Positions 54,295 to 62,693 of a DNA stretch of 64,000 bases are shown one piece after another. A model generated the notes under the pieces. It worked only from the letters and a program-made list of their open reading frames with translations. It searched no databases and was not told where the DNA came from. Both the position numbers and the translations under genes were made by a program. How positions within the stretch are numbered: position 1 is the stretch's first letter; the number at the start of each line of letters is the position of its first letter. Source of the DNA: Indolivaga macrotermitis (GTDB lineage Bacteria; Bacteroidota; Bacteroidia; Bacteroidales; Dysgonomonadaceae); contig NZ_FQUC01000006.1 in assembly GCF_900128985.1 (NCBI RefSeq), positions 62,001-126,000 on the forward strand, read 5' to 3'.

Positions 54295-54774
54295 ATGAAA
54301 AAAAGACTTACGATTGCACTTGTAGCACACGATCACCGAAAAGCCGATATGGTAGACTGGTGTTACTATAACTCAGACTTTTTAGCTAAGCACCACCTTG
54401 TTTGTACAGGAACTACAGGACATCTGATCCAACAATCATTTCTTGATAAAGGAATCAATGCCGAAGTTACATGTATGAACTCGGGACCGTTGGGTGGTGA
54501 CGCCGAAATAGCAGCGATGGTAGTTCGACACGAAATCGACCTGGCAGTATTTCTAATTGATGATCTTAACCCCCAGCCTCACGAAGCCGACATTATGATG
54601 TTGCTTCGCCAGTGTCGGGTACACAATGTGCCTATTGCATGTAACCGTTACAGTGCCGACCTTATGCTCACAAGCCCTCTGTGGGATAATGAAGATTATG
54701 TACCGACTAAGCCTAGGTACGAACGCTTCGACCGCGAAAAGTTCGACGAATTATATGGTAAAATAAAATCGTAA
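54295..54774 (+). CDS. mgsA: methylglyoxal synthase
   Basis: MgsA converts dihydroxyacetone phosphate to methylglyoxal, a bypass of lower glycolysis when phosphate is scarce. The 159-residue protein has LVAHDHRKADMVDW, CTGTTGHLIQ, MNSGPLGGDAEIAA (phosphate site) and FLIDDLNPQPHEADIMMLLR with the catalytic Asp and His. It is probably co-transcribed with pepT. A terminator follows. Confidence 0.97.
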   Translation: MKKRLTIALVAHDHRKADMVDWCYYNSDFLAKHHLVCTGTTGHLIQQSFLDKGINAEVTCMNSGPLGGDAEIAAMVVRHEIDLAVFLIDDLNPQPHEADIMMLLRQCRVHNVPIACNRYSADLMLTSPLWDNEDYVPTKPRYERFDREKFDELYGKIKS

Positions 54775-54788
54775 AGTCATATAAAAAT

Positions 54789-54824
54789 AAAGAATCTGAG
54801 TTCGTATTGAACTCAGATTCTTTT
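54789..54824 (+). terminator. terminator after mgsA
   Basis: AAAGAATCTGAGTTC pairs with GAACTCAGATTCTTT around a 5-nt loop, with T residues following. Confidence 0.92.
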
Positions 54825-54922
54825 ATTTCATATCAAGATCGATTAAGTAACAGTGAATATTTAATGACACATTTACAAAGGAAAACTATCTGTTGTGGGT
54901 TATACTTGCAAAGTCAATAAAA

Positions 54923-54935
54923 AGGTCTGAGACCT
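54923..54935. repeat. AGGTCTnAGACCT palindrome, copy 6
   Basis: AGGTCTGAGACCT overlaps the stop codon of the minus-strand YfaP-like gene by two bases. Confidence 0.75.
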
Positions 54936-56097
54936 AATCTATCAAATTTTCCATTCTCTTAATAGCTTCATCATAGGCGCTCCTGTCCACTTTCGATTTG
55001 GCCAGTTTATATTGCTCCTTTGCCTTTGCATATTCGCCACGCTCTTCATAAATCCGTCCTATATTGTAATATGCCCCAGCACGGGTTACAGGCGCTGTAT
55101 TTCCGTTAGCTAAAGCAATTGCTTTACGGTTTGCCCAAAGAGCTTCAGCGTACTGATTATTTTTCTTATACGATAATCCTAAGTTACCGTATGCTTGCCC
55201 AAAGTCTGGATATACATCTATAGCTGCTAAATAATATTCTATAGCCTTATGGTAATTCTGCTTGTTATACTCTTCTGTTCCCAGACGGTTTAAGCGCAAA
55301 GCTGATTGCTTATCCACAACAGTAGTTATCAGCATAGAGTTACTTGTATTGTAACGAATGTCTCCCGGATCTGTGATATTAGATGATACCATACTATTGA
55401 CGTCCTCTATCTCGCCTTCTTTCGTAACCCTGAATACAGTCCAGAGATTACCTTTAATATCGGATGGAACATAATATGTTTTTACCAAAGAATTACCAAT
55501 ATACACAAACACTTTTGCCGAACTACGAGCCAAAGCGTAATTGCTCATATTCTCCTTGTTCGTATAATCATGTACTGCATAGATATATTCTGTCCCAAAC
55601 TTTTTTTCTTCAATAGTAATAGTTTCGGGACCATAACTGTCCATATCATCCACATCCAGATTTGCTTTTTGTCCGACTTTTTCTCTCCAGAATACATGCT
55701 GATTACTATACCAGAGGTGCGAATCGAGATCGCTCGGATTTTTCCCCCAAGAAAGAACGACACGCATACCATCCAGATTTTTCATAGTAGGGCTGATAGC
55801 GTAAGTCAAACCTTCGCAGGGACACTTAGCTACTAATGTGGAGTAACCATCCTTTTTGATTATAACCATAGCATCCGAATTATCCGAAAACGCAGGGCTG
55901 AGCGTTACATTTCCATTAGCATCGGTATGCCCGACAACAGTTTGTTCTCCATTTTTCTGGAGAAGCACTTCGGCTCCTTCTATCTTTTTATCTTTCACAA
56001 CAGCACTAAGCACTTGTATCTTACGCTGTGCATTGAGTAGGCTTTGCGATATCGTAAAAAGTGACAGCAAAGCAAATGCAGTAATAATTTTCTTCAT
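54934..56097 (-). CDS. exported YfaP-like protein with TPR repeats
   Basis: This 387-residue protein has a signal peptide (residues about 1-23, ending SLLNAQ). A carboxypeptidase-regulatory-like segment follows (KIEGAEVLLQKNGEQTVV). A COG4676/YfaP-type domain comes next, recognisable by MRVVLSWGKNPSDLDSHLWY, DSYGPETITIEEKKFG and IYAVHDYTN. The C-terminal 120 residues are three TPR units (GTEEYNKQNYHKAIEYYLAA, AYGNLGLSYKKNNQYAEALW). It may act as a periplasmic adaptor. It is a single gene; a palindrome overlaps its stop codon. Confidence 0.78.
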   Translation of the reverse strand: MKKIITAFALLSLFTISQSLLNAQRKIQVLSAVVKDKKIEGAEVLLQKNGEQTVVGHTDANGNVTLSPAFSDNSDAMVIIKKDGYSTLVAKCPCEGLTYAISPTMKNLDGMRVVLSWGKNPSDLDSHLWYSNQHVFWREKVGQKANLDVDDMDSYGPETITIEEKKFGTEYIYAVHDYTNKENMSNYALARSSAKVFVYIGNSLVKTYYVPSDIKGNLWTVFRVTKEGEIEDVNSMVSSNITDPGDIRYNTSNSMLITTVVDKQSALRLNRLGTEEYNKQNYHKAIEYYLAAIDVYPDFGQAYGNLGLSYKKNNQYAEALWANRKAIALANGNTAPVTRAGAYYNIGRIYEERGEYAKAKEQYKLAKSKVDRSAYDEAIKRMENLID

Positions 56098-56130
56098 AAG
56101 TGTTGTTTATATTCCGAAACAAAAATAATA

Positions 56131-56165
56131 AAAAAAGCCATCCTTCACAGATGGCTTTTTCTTCT
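56131..56165. terminator. terminator between the YfaP-like gene and ubiE
   Basis: AAAAAGCCATC pairs with GATGGCTTTTT around a short loop, with A and T tracts on both sides. In the minus direction it ends the ubiE transcript. Confidence 0.9.
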
Positions 56166-56181
56166 TTATCTATTTTAGTCT

Positions 56182-56919
56182 TTATTTTTCACCAATATAC
56201 ATAGAACAAATTCCAAAGGTATAACTTTTGTAGCGGGCATTACGAAAACCATTTTTTGCCAGAACTTCAACCATTTCTTTCCCTTGTACAAAAGCTTCAA
56301 TCGACTTTGGTAAATACTTGTAAGCAACCTTATCTTTTGATATCAGCCTTCCGATAGAAGGAATAAACAGCCTCGAATAAATCCAGTAGCCTTGTTTCAT
56401 CGGAAAAGATTTCGGTGTGGTCAATTCCAAAATCATCAGTCTGCCTCCGGGTTTTAATACCCTCAAAATTTCCTTCATTCCTTTATCAAGGTCTTCGAAA
56501 TTGCGAACACCAAACCCAACTACAGCTGCATCAAATGTATTGTCAGGAATATCCAACGCCATACAATCCTGTTTTTCAAAAGAAATATGGCCCGATAGCC
56601 CCAGCTTATCAACTTTCTTACGTCCCACGTCCATCATTCCTTCCGAGATATCAATTCCGGTAATATGTTGAGGGCGTAAAATGTCATACGCTTGTATAGC
56701 CAGATCTCCTGTTCCGGTAGCAATATCGAGAATATTCTGAGGATTGAGGTCCTTCAATGCCAAAAGACTCTTTTTACGCCATCCACGGTCTATACCCATC
56801 GACAACGTATGATTTAACGTATCGTAATTTTCCGCAATGGAATCAAACATACGTTCTACCTGAACTCCTTTATTCTCGGAGCTCTCGTAAGGAACAATTT
56901 TTTCAGCCTGGTATGTCAT
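56182..56919 (-). CDS. ubiE: demethylmenaquinone methyltransferase (UbiE/MenG)
   Basis: UbiE makes the last step of menaquinone synthesis, methylating demethylmenaquinone with SAM. The 245-residue protein has VERMFDSIAENYDTLNHTLS, SMGIDRGWRKK, NILDIATGTGDLAIQAYD (motif I), FDAAVVGFGVRNFEDL and LRVLKPGGRLMILELTTPK. All are family hallmarks. It completes the pathway started by the men operon 15-20 kb away. It lies 8 bp after the small protein of the zeta-like pair on the same strand. Confidence 0.95.
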   Translation of the reverse strand: MTYQAEKIVPYESSENKGVQVERMFDSIAENYDTLNHTLSMGIDRGWRKKSLLALKDLNPQNILDIATGTGDLAIQAYDILRPQHITGIDISEGMMDVGRKKVDKLGLSGHISFEKQDCMALDIPDNTFDAAVVGFGVRNFEDLDKGMKEILRVLKPGGRLMILELTTPKSFPMKQGYWIYSRLFIPSIGRLISKDKVAYKYLPKSIEAFVQGKEMVEVLAKNGFRNARYKSYTFGICSMYIGEK

Positions 56920-56927
56920 TGAAAAAT

Positions 56928-57116
56928 TTAAATAACGCCGATAGATTCTCCTACTCTGACGTTAGCCAACCTACGGGCTTTTACTTTTACGATTTTCCCA
57001 TTTTTAGAGAAGATGAGATTACCATCTTCCTTTTGCTTCTTTTCAATCAAACGGGTATAAGATAAATTAAGACCAACTAATAATCTACCCCGAAGGGCCA
57101 ATTCATCACAAGTCAT
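56928..57116 (-). CDS. small basic partner of the zeta-like kinase (putative antitoxin)
   Basis: This 62-residue protein, MTCDELALRGRLLVGLN...VGESIGVI, has a helical, charged N-terminal half. A basic beta-like half follows (LIFSKNGKIVKVKARRL). No family is recognised. Its start codon overlaps the last 4 bases of the zeta-like kinase gene, which is typical of a translationally coupled toxin-antitoxin pair, though here the presumed antitoxin is second. ubiE starts 8 bp downstream on the same strand. Confidence 0.6.
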   Translation of the reverse strand: MTCDELALRGRLLVGLNLSYTRLIEKKQKEDGNLIFSKNGKIVKVKARRLANVRVGESIGVI

Positions 57117-57679
57117 ATATTTTTTATTTGATTTAGAATCTCTTCATTGTGTATCTCTATCATATTATCCCGTTTACCTTCAGCTATAAGGCTGAATGGA
57201 TTTTCGGAATTATTTACCACCAACCAATAATCGGAAATAGGTGTATATAGAGAAAACAAATTAGCGGTTCCCGCTGCATAACGCCTCCGGATCACATCTA
57301 CCGGAACATTATGACCACCTGACTTAACGCGGTCTTCGACACGCTTAATAGCTAATTCAGGAGAACTTAGCCAAAAATACAATAATGTTACGAAATAGCC
57401 TAATTTTTGTGCTTTTTTAATAAACAGCGTATACGATTTCGTCGCAAGTGTCGTTTCTATGGCAAAATCTTCCTGCATTTTGAGCATCTCCTCCATCCTG
57501 CGGAGCATAATCCGTCCTGCTTCAATAGAGGCTTTCTCCGGTTGAAATGGAGAAAGCCCTTTTGCTATTTCATCTGCATTGATAAACTCTTTACAGTCGA
57601 GCATTTCCGGAAGCATTGTATATGAGGCTGTTGTTTTTCCAGCTCCATTGCAACCGGCTATTATGTAAAGATTTGGCAT
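57113..57679 (-). CDS. zeta-toxin-like P-loop kinase (COG4185)
   Basis: This is a 188-residue small kinase. Walker A is IIAGCNGAGKTTASYTMLPE. NADEIAKGLSPFQPEKASIEA is the zeta-type segment that places Asp for substrate phosphorylation. FAIETTLATKSYTLFIKKAQ and the lid RVKSGGHNVPVDVIRRRY follow. This is the COG4185 / zeta-toxin group, some of whose members phosphorylate UDP-amino-sugars, while others have no known toxicity. It overlaps the downstream small-protein gene by 4 bp and sits 54 bp after purC on the same strand. Confidence 0.85.
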   Translation of the reverse strand: MPNLYIIAGCNGAGKTTASYTMLPEMLDCKEFINADEIAKGLSPFQPEKASIEAGRIMLRRMEEMLKMQEDFAIETTLATKSYTLFIKKAQKLGYFVTLLYFWLSSPELAIKRVEDRVKSGGHNVPVDVIRRRYAAGTANLFSLYTPISDYWLVVNNSENPFSLIAEGKRDNMIEIHNEEILNQIKNI

Positions 57680-57733
57680 AACTATATTATTGTATTTAAA
57701 TACGACTTCTTTTAGTTAAAACCGAAGATACTA

Positions 57734-58678
57734 TTATTTCTTTAAATATTGGCTCACATTTCTCTCGATTCTTGAGCTTACATCCGAAATATCAGCTTTC
57801 ACAAACGGCTCACCCACTATCTTTTCGTATAATTCGATATAGCGTTCAGATACCGAATTACAATATTCCTCGGTCATCTCGGGAACCTGTTGTCCTTCTT
57901 TCCCCTGAAAGCCATTATCCATTAACCATTTGCGGACAAACTCCTTAGACAACTGGCGTTGTTCCTCTCCTTTTTCAAACAGAGACAGGTAAGTGTCTGC
58001 ATAAAAATAGCGTGATGAGTCCGGTGTATGAATTTCATCTATCAGATAAATTTTCCCATCTTTTTTTCCAAACTCATATTTAGTATCAACCAATATTAAC
58101 CCTTTTTGAGCTGCCATTTCAGTACCCCTTTGAAAAAGAGCATAAGTATACTTTTCCAATTGCTCATAGTCTTCTTTCGAAACTAGACCCTGAGCTATAA
58201 TTTCTTCTTTTGATATATTCTCGTCATGCCCTTCGTCGGCTTTAGTCGTTGGTGTTATTACAGGAGCTGCAAACTTCTGATTTTCCTTCATTCCATCAGG
58301 AAGAGCTACTCCGCAAAGATTACGTGCACCAGACTTATATTCACGCCATGCACTACCGGTCAGGTAACCACGGATAACCATTTCTACCTTAAATGGTTCG
58401 CAACGCAGACCAACAGTTACCATAGGATCAGGAGTTGCTTGCTTCCAATTGGGAACAATATCTGATGTGGCATCCAAAAACTTTGCTGCAATCTGATTCA
58501 GAACCTGTCCCTTATACGGTATACCCTGAGGCAATACCACATCGAATGCCGAGATACGATCTGTTGCGATCATCACCAACAGGTCTTTTCCTATCGAATA
58601 CACATCTCTTACTTTGCCATGATAAATATGAGTTTGTCCCTCAAACTTGTAATCTGTTGTAACTAAAGTATTTTTCAT
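57734..58678 (-). CDS. purC: SAICAR synthase PurC
   Basis: PurC joins aspartate to CAIR in purine synthesis. The 314-residue long-form enzyme has [78 protein letters not shown] and [14 protein letters not shown], all characteristic. It leads a run with the zeta-like pair and ubiE. A minus-strand TAAATTTG box lies 50-57 bp upstream. Confidence 0.97.
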   Translation of the reverse strand: MKNTLVTTDYKFEGQTHIYHGKVRDVYSIGKDLLVMIATDRISAFDVVLPQGIPYKGQVLNQIAAKFLDATSDIVPNWKQATPDPMVTVGLRCEPFKVEMVIRGYLTGSAWREYKSGARNLCGVALPDGMKENQKFAAPVITPTTKADEGHDENISKEEIIAQGLVSKEDYEQLEKYTYALFQRGTEMAAQKGLILVDTKYEFGKKDGKIYLIDEIHTPDSSRYFYADTYLSLFEKGEEQRQLSKEFVRKWLMDNGFQGKEGQQVPEMTEEYCNSVSERYIELYEKIVGEPFVKADISDVSSRIERNVSQYLKK

Positions 58679-58727
58679 TATGTCTAATTATATGAAGTTT
58701 TGATGAATTTTTGCACATTCTAAAATG

Positions 58728-58735
58728 CAAATTTA
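58728..58735 (-). promoter_or_regulatory. candidate -7 box (TAAATTTG) for purC
   Basis: The minus-strand TAAATTTG fits TAnnTTTG and gives a leader of about 40 bases. Confidence 0.4.
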
Positions 58736-58794
58736 TTAACAATATTCGGAATGATTTGTTTATATATTACATATTTCTTTACTCGTTCCGGTTA

Positions 58795-58824
58795 ATAAAA
58801 AACCCCCGTAATTTCTTACCGGGG
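58795..58824 (-). terminator. terminator after phoH
   Basis: On the minus strand CCCCGGTAA and TTACGGGGG (GC-rich stem, short loop) are followed by a run of T residues. It overlaps the phoH stop codon region. Confidence 0.9.
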
Positions 58825-59793
58825 ACTATCTGTTTCGCTCACTTTCTCATGTCTTCTGCGCTCATCTTCTTTTTCGTAAGCGTCGACAATCCGCTGAACG
58901 AGTTTATGACGAACAATATCTTTCTTGTCAAACTCTATTTTTGCAATTCCCTCTACTCCGTCAAGTACCCTTAGGGCATGTTTCAAACCCGAAAGCTGTG
59001 AAGGAGGAAGGTCAATCTGTGTAATATCACCCGTGATAATCATTTTAGCATTCATGCCCAGACGTGTCATAAACATCTTTATCTGATGAATAGTCGTATT
59101 CTGTGCCTCATCCAGTATAATAACCGCATCATTGAGTGTACGTCCACGCATAAATGCCAACGGAGCAATCTGTACAATCTTATTCTCGATATAATCTTTC
59201 AGTTTTGCGGGGGTAATCATATCTTCCAAAGCATCGTATAATGGTTGAAGATAAGGATCTATCTTATCTTTCATATCACCGGGCAAAAAACCTAACTTCT
59301 CTCCGGCTTCTACTGCCGGACGGCTGAGAATAATACGCTTTACCTCTTTATTCTTAAGAGCTTTTACAGCCAAAGCTATTGCAACATAGGTTTTACCTGT
59401 TCCCGCAGGCCCGAGAGCAAAAACCATATCGTTTTTCTGAAAAGCATTGACCAAGCGTTGCTGGTTCTCATTTCTGGCTGAGATTGGCTTACCATTCATC
59501 CCGAATATAATCAGGTTGTCCTGTTTTATAACATTCGGCGATTTTCCTTTAACTATATCTACAATATTATCTTCGGTAAGGGTATTATGCTCTCCGCAAA
59601 ATTTTTCTAATTCAGCTATCTTTTCTTCAAATAGAGGCATTTCTTCTGCATTTCCGGTAACTTTTATAACGTTTCCTCTGGCTACAATCCTTAATTTGGG
59701 AAAAAGTGTTTTCAATAGTTGCAGATTACTGTTGTTAACCCCGAAAAATAAGGCAGCATCTGCATTGTCAAGTACAATTATCCGTTCAATCAT
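58816..59793 (-). CDS. phoH: PhoH-family ATPase
   Basis: This 325-residue cytosolic P-loop ATPase has an N-terminal RNA-binding-like part (LRIVARGNVIKVTGN). FALGPAGTGKTYVAIALAVK is Walker A, AVIILDEAQNTTIHQIKMF is Walker B, and MIITGDITQIDLPPSQLSG follows. PhoH proteins are linked to RNA processing with YbeY, though ybeY is not adjacent here. A minus-strand TATATTTG box lies 21-28 bp upstream. Confidence 0.95.
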   Translation of the reverse strand: MIERIIVLDNADAALFFGVNNSNLQLLKTLFPKLRIVARGNVIKVTGNAEEMPLFEEKIAELEKFCGEHNTLTEDNIVDIVKGKSPNVIKQDNLIIFGMNGKPISARNENQQRLVNAFQKNDMVFALGPAGTGKTYVAIALAVKALKNKEVKRIILSRPAVEAGEKLGFLPGDMKDKIDPYLQPLYDALEDMITPAKLKDYIENKIVQIAPLAFMRGRTLNDAVIILDEAQNTTIHQIKMFMTRLGMNAKMIITGDITQIDLPPSQLSGLKHALRVLDGVEGIAKIEFDKKDIVRHKLVQRIVDAYEKEDERRRHEKVSETDSPR

Positions 59794-59813
59794 TTATTTA
59801 AAATTCAATTGTG

Positions 59814-59821
59814 CAAATATA
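59814..59821 (-). promoter_or_regulatory. candidate -7 box (TATATTTG) for phoH
   Basis: The minus-strand TATATTTG fits TAnnTTTG, close to the start codon. Confidence 0.45.
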
Positions 59822-59936
59822 GATATTCTTTTCGTTCCATATAATAAATAGATCGTTAATAACCTTTTAGTTTTTCTTTCTCTCATTTATGGATTTTCAT
59901 CATTGCAACTATCTATTTAAGTAAAGAGCATGAAAG

Positions 59937-60755
59937 ATGAACAAAGAGGTAAACATACATTCTGAAGAATGGTGCGATCTTATTTTCGAGAACAGAAATA
60001 AGAACTATGGAGCATATCACCTACGAATCGACTATTGGTGTGGATTTATGGTTACGCTTGTTATTTTTATTATAACAAGCGTATTTATTCCAATTAACAA
60101 TAACAGCAATTCATACGAATTTATCCCCGATGAAGGATGTCCTCCTATTTATGATATTCCAGTTGCTGAACTACCGGAACTACCATTACCGCCTAAAGTA
60201 AAGTCATCAATAATAAGATTTACACCACCGGAGATTACTTCTGATAGCCTGATTATCAAAATGGAACCCGAAGATAGTTATGACAAGGGAATCTTATATG
60301 AAGAAGGATTTTTTGAGTCATCCCCCGAGCTCACTTCTATACTTGAAGAAGAAAGAGAAATAGATATTGTTTCATATTGCGAAGACAAAACTATCATAGA
60401 GGAAATTCCCAAACAGAGAAATTCGGCTTCGTTACTCACGGCACAAGAAGCTCAATTTCCCGGAGGAAAAGATGAATTATACAGGTTTATAGCTACAAAT
60501 ATCAAATATCCATATAACGCTATTGAAATGGGAATTGAGGGGGACGTTATCGCCTCCTTTATAATAGACAAAGATGGCAAGATAAAAGATATTGAAATAA
60601 TATCAGGACTCAGCTATACTTGTAATAAAGAAGTAATACGGGTAATAAGACTAATGCCCAAATGGATACCGGCAATGCAATACGGAAGACGAGTGAGCAT
60701 GAGACATGCGATTCCTGTTAAATTCAAATTGAAGGAAAAGAACAGCTATCTTTAA
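59937..60755 (+). CDS. TonB-family energy transducer, copy 1
   Basis: This 272-residue protein begins with the cytoplasmic motif WCDLIFENRNKNYGAYHLR common in Bacteroidetes TonB proteins. One TM helix (about 38-56) and a proline-rich, acidic periplasmic linker (AELPELPLPPK) follow. The C-terminal TonB domain starts AQFPGGKDELYRFIATNIKY and contains IEGDVIASFIIDKDGKI and LMPKWIPAMQYG. It should connect inner-membrane proton motive force to outer-membrane receptors. No exbB or exbD is next to it. A paralogue follows 33 bp later. Confidence 0.88.
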   Translation: MNKEVNIHSEEWCDLIFENRNKNYGAYHLRIDYWCGFMVTLVIFIITSVFIPINNNSNSYEFIPDEGCPPIYDIPVAELPELPLPPKVKSSIIRFTPPEITSDSLIIKMEPEDSYDKGILYEEGFFESSPELTSILEEEREIDIVSYCEDKTIIEEIPKQRNSASLLTAQEAQFPGGKDELYRFIATNIKYPYNAIEMGIEGDVIASFIIDKDGKIKDIEIISGLSYTCNKEVIRVIRLMPKWIPAMQYGRRVSMRHAIPVKFKLKEKNSYL

Positions 60756-60788
60756 TAAATTACTTTTCTTTGCAAAAGAGACAGTACT

Positions 60789-61637
60789 ATGAATAAACGG
60801 ATCAAGCTAAATTCGGACAAATGGTGTGATATGATTTTTGCCAACAGGAATAAATCATACGGAGCTTATAAATTCCGCCAATCAACATCAAATGATCATA
60901 TCCGGGCTTTCATCGTCGCGGTTTTCTTTCTTGTATTTTTAACTTGGTTAATTAAGGCTTTAGAACCAAAGCCTCTCATAGATTGGGAAATAATAGACGG
61001 TGGCTGTGGCATTATTGAATACATGTCCTCTCCATATCCGGAACCTCCAACTGATAATCTGTTTACATATCCGACAATTCCCGACCCTCCGTTAGATGTG
61101 GTTTGTGATAGTTGTATCACCAAACAATCAGGCCCGAGAGACTATTGTGCAATATTCGACGAACACACCAACCCCGATACTATAATAAAAGATAGCATCA
61201 GTGTTGAAAATATAAAGTTAAAGAATACTTCTTTTTTCAAAGAAGAAGATCTTGAGCCAATATTATATGAAGAGCTTAAATCTCATATAGATGGATACGA
61301 AGATGAAGATTGGCACAACAGACATACTCATCCTGTAGAAGCAATGCCTGCTTTTCCGGGTGGTGAAATAGAGTTTAGAAAATTTCTTTCCAAGAATATA
61401 CGTTATCCCGGAATGTCTTTAGAAGACAATATTGATGGTCGTGTTATCGTTCAGTTTACAATAGACAAAACAGGGAGGGTTATCAACCCCCTAATTATTT
61501 TATCTTTAGATAAATATTGCGATAAAGAAGTATTACGTGTAATAAATAAAATGCCTAAATGGATACCGGCAAAAGCTAGAGGTAATACAATTAATACTAA
61601 TTTTGTCTTACCCGTAATATTCAAAATGTATAAATAA
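60789..61637 (+). CDS. TonB-family energy transducer, copy 2
   Basis: This 282-residue tandem paralogue of the previous gene has the same layout. WCDMIFANRNKSYGAYKFR is followed by a TM helix (about 37-55) and a Pro-rich linker with several cysteines (CGIIEY, VVCDSCIT). The TonB domain has PAFPGGEIEFRKFLSKNIRY and NKMPKWIPAKARG. Linkers differ greatly while the ends are alike, so the two probably serve different receptors. The linker cysteines, absent from most TonB proteins, might form disulfides in the periplasm. Confidence 0.88.
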   Translation: MNKRIKLNSDKWCDMIFANRNKSYGAYKFRQSTSNDHIRAFIVAVFFLVFLTWLIKALEPKPLIDWEIIDGGCGIIEYMSSPYPEPPTDNLFTYPTIPDPPLDVVCDSCITKQSGPRDYCAIFDEHTNPDTIIKDSISVENIKLKNTSFFKEEDLEPILYEELKSHIDGYEDEDWHNRHTHPVEAMPAFPGGEIEFRKFLSKNIRYPGMSLEDNIDGRVIVQFTIDKTGRVINPLIILSLDKYCDKEVLRVINKMPKWIPAKARGNTINTNFVLPVIFKMYK

Positions 61638-61861
61638 TATACTTGTATATATAAGTATAATTAGTAAATTATCCGGTCGAAAGCTAAAAATGCCCTTTTC
61701 ATCGATTAAAAAATAAAAAATATACGTTTTTATCGAGGATATTATAAGTATAATTCGATTATTTCAGTTAGATGAAAAATAAGATATAATATACTAATTA
61801 ATAGCATTAATACACCAATATATAAAACAGTAATTAATTATTATCTTAAACTAATTAATAC

Positions 61862-62617
61862 ATGGAAATAATAACATTAAACAATCAAAATTTAGATTCG
61901 GAACATATTTGTTGTTCATTGGACAATAAAAACTCAAATGTAGGAGTCTCAAGCAAGAAAGAATGGTTAAGAGAAAGATTCAATGACGGTTTGAAATTCA
62001 AAAAGCTAAACTCTAGAGGAAAAGTATTTATTGAATACATTCCGGCAGAAATGGGTTGGATGCCCTTGAATGCAGATGGATACATGTTAATCAATTGTCA
62101 TTGGGTATCGGGGAGCTACAAAGGACATGGCTACGGACAAGAACTACTATCAGAATGCGAGAAAGAGGCTAAAGCTTTAAATAAAAAGGGTGTTGTAGTC
62201 GTTACCAGTACCAAAAAGAAGCCATATATTTCTGATAAATCATTTTATGTGAAATATGGGTACGAAATAGCCGATACAGCTCCACCCTATTTTGAGCTGC
62301 TTGTAAAGCGATTCAATATTAATGAAAAGCTCCCTTCTTTCAGAAATTCCACTAAACCAGTAAAGAGTAATAATAGAAAAGGCATAGATATCTTTTATAC
62401 AGCTCAATGCCCATTTACAAGAGTTTATATAGAACTATTGAATACTATAATAATAGACTCAAATATACCAATACAAATTCACGAAATTAAAACAAGAGAA
62501 GAAGCACAAAATCATATATGCCCTATAACAACTTATAGTGTTTTTATCAACGGACAATTTTTCACTCACGAAATATTAACACCTAAAAAACTAGAATCTA
62601 TAATTACAAAGGTCTGA
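61862..62617 (+). CDS. GNAT acetyltransferase with YoaP-type C-terminal domain
   Basis: The first 150 residues form a GNAT domain (ADGYMLINCHWVSGSYKGHG, GYGQELLSECEKEAKALNKK, an acetyl-CoA loop, and SFYVKYGYEIADTAPPYFEL). After a polar linker comes a thioredoxin-like YoaP segment (GIDIFYTAQCPFTRVYIELL, ICPITTYSVFINGQFFTHEI), in which the usual CPxC appears as CPFT. Two further cysteines lie near the N-terminus (HICC). The fused architecture is known in Firmicutes and Bacteroidetes; the substrate is unknown. Its stop lies inside a terminator-like inverted repeat built from the AGGTCT arms. Confidence 0.82.
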   Translation: MEIITLNNQNLDSEHICCSLDNKNSNVGVSSKKEWLRERFNDGLKFKKLNSRGKVFIEYIPAEMGWMPLNADGYMLINCHWVSGSYKGHGYGQELLSECEKEAKALNKKGVVVVTSTKKKPYISDKSFYVKYGYEIADTAPPYFELLVKRFNINEKLPSFRNSTKPVKSNNRKGIDIFYTAQCPFTRVYIELLNTIIIDSNIPIQIHEIKTREEAQNHICPITTYSVFINGQFFTHEILTPKKLESIITKV

Positions 62618-62640
62618 GAGCACTATATTCTCAGACCTTT
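62608..62640 (+). terminator. terminator built on AGGTCTGAGA / TCTCAGACCT arms
   Basis: AAAGGTCTGAGA and TCTCAGACCTTT pair perfectly around a 9-nt loop; the TGA stop of the acetyltransferase gene is in the left arm. The arms contain the same core as the dispersed palindrome. Confidence 0.8.
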
Positions 62641-62693
62641 ATTAATATTTCAAGAAAATTTAAATTCTCACCCAGTTAACAGACACTAATAAA

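Noticed and set aside
61638-61861. AT-rich gap with a TATACTT / AAGTATA hairpin after the TonB pair
   Set aside because: The stem is weak, made only of A-T pairs, with no T tract after it; not supportable as a terminator or RNA.
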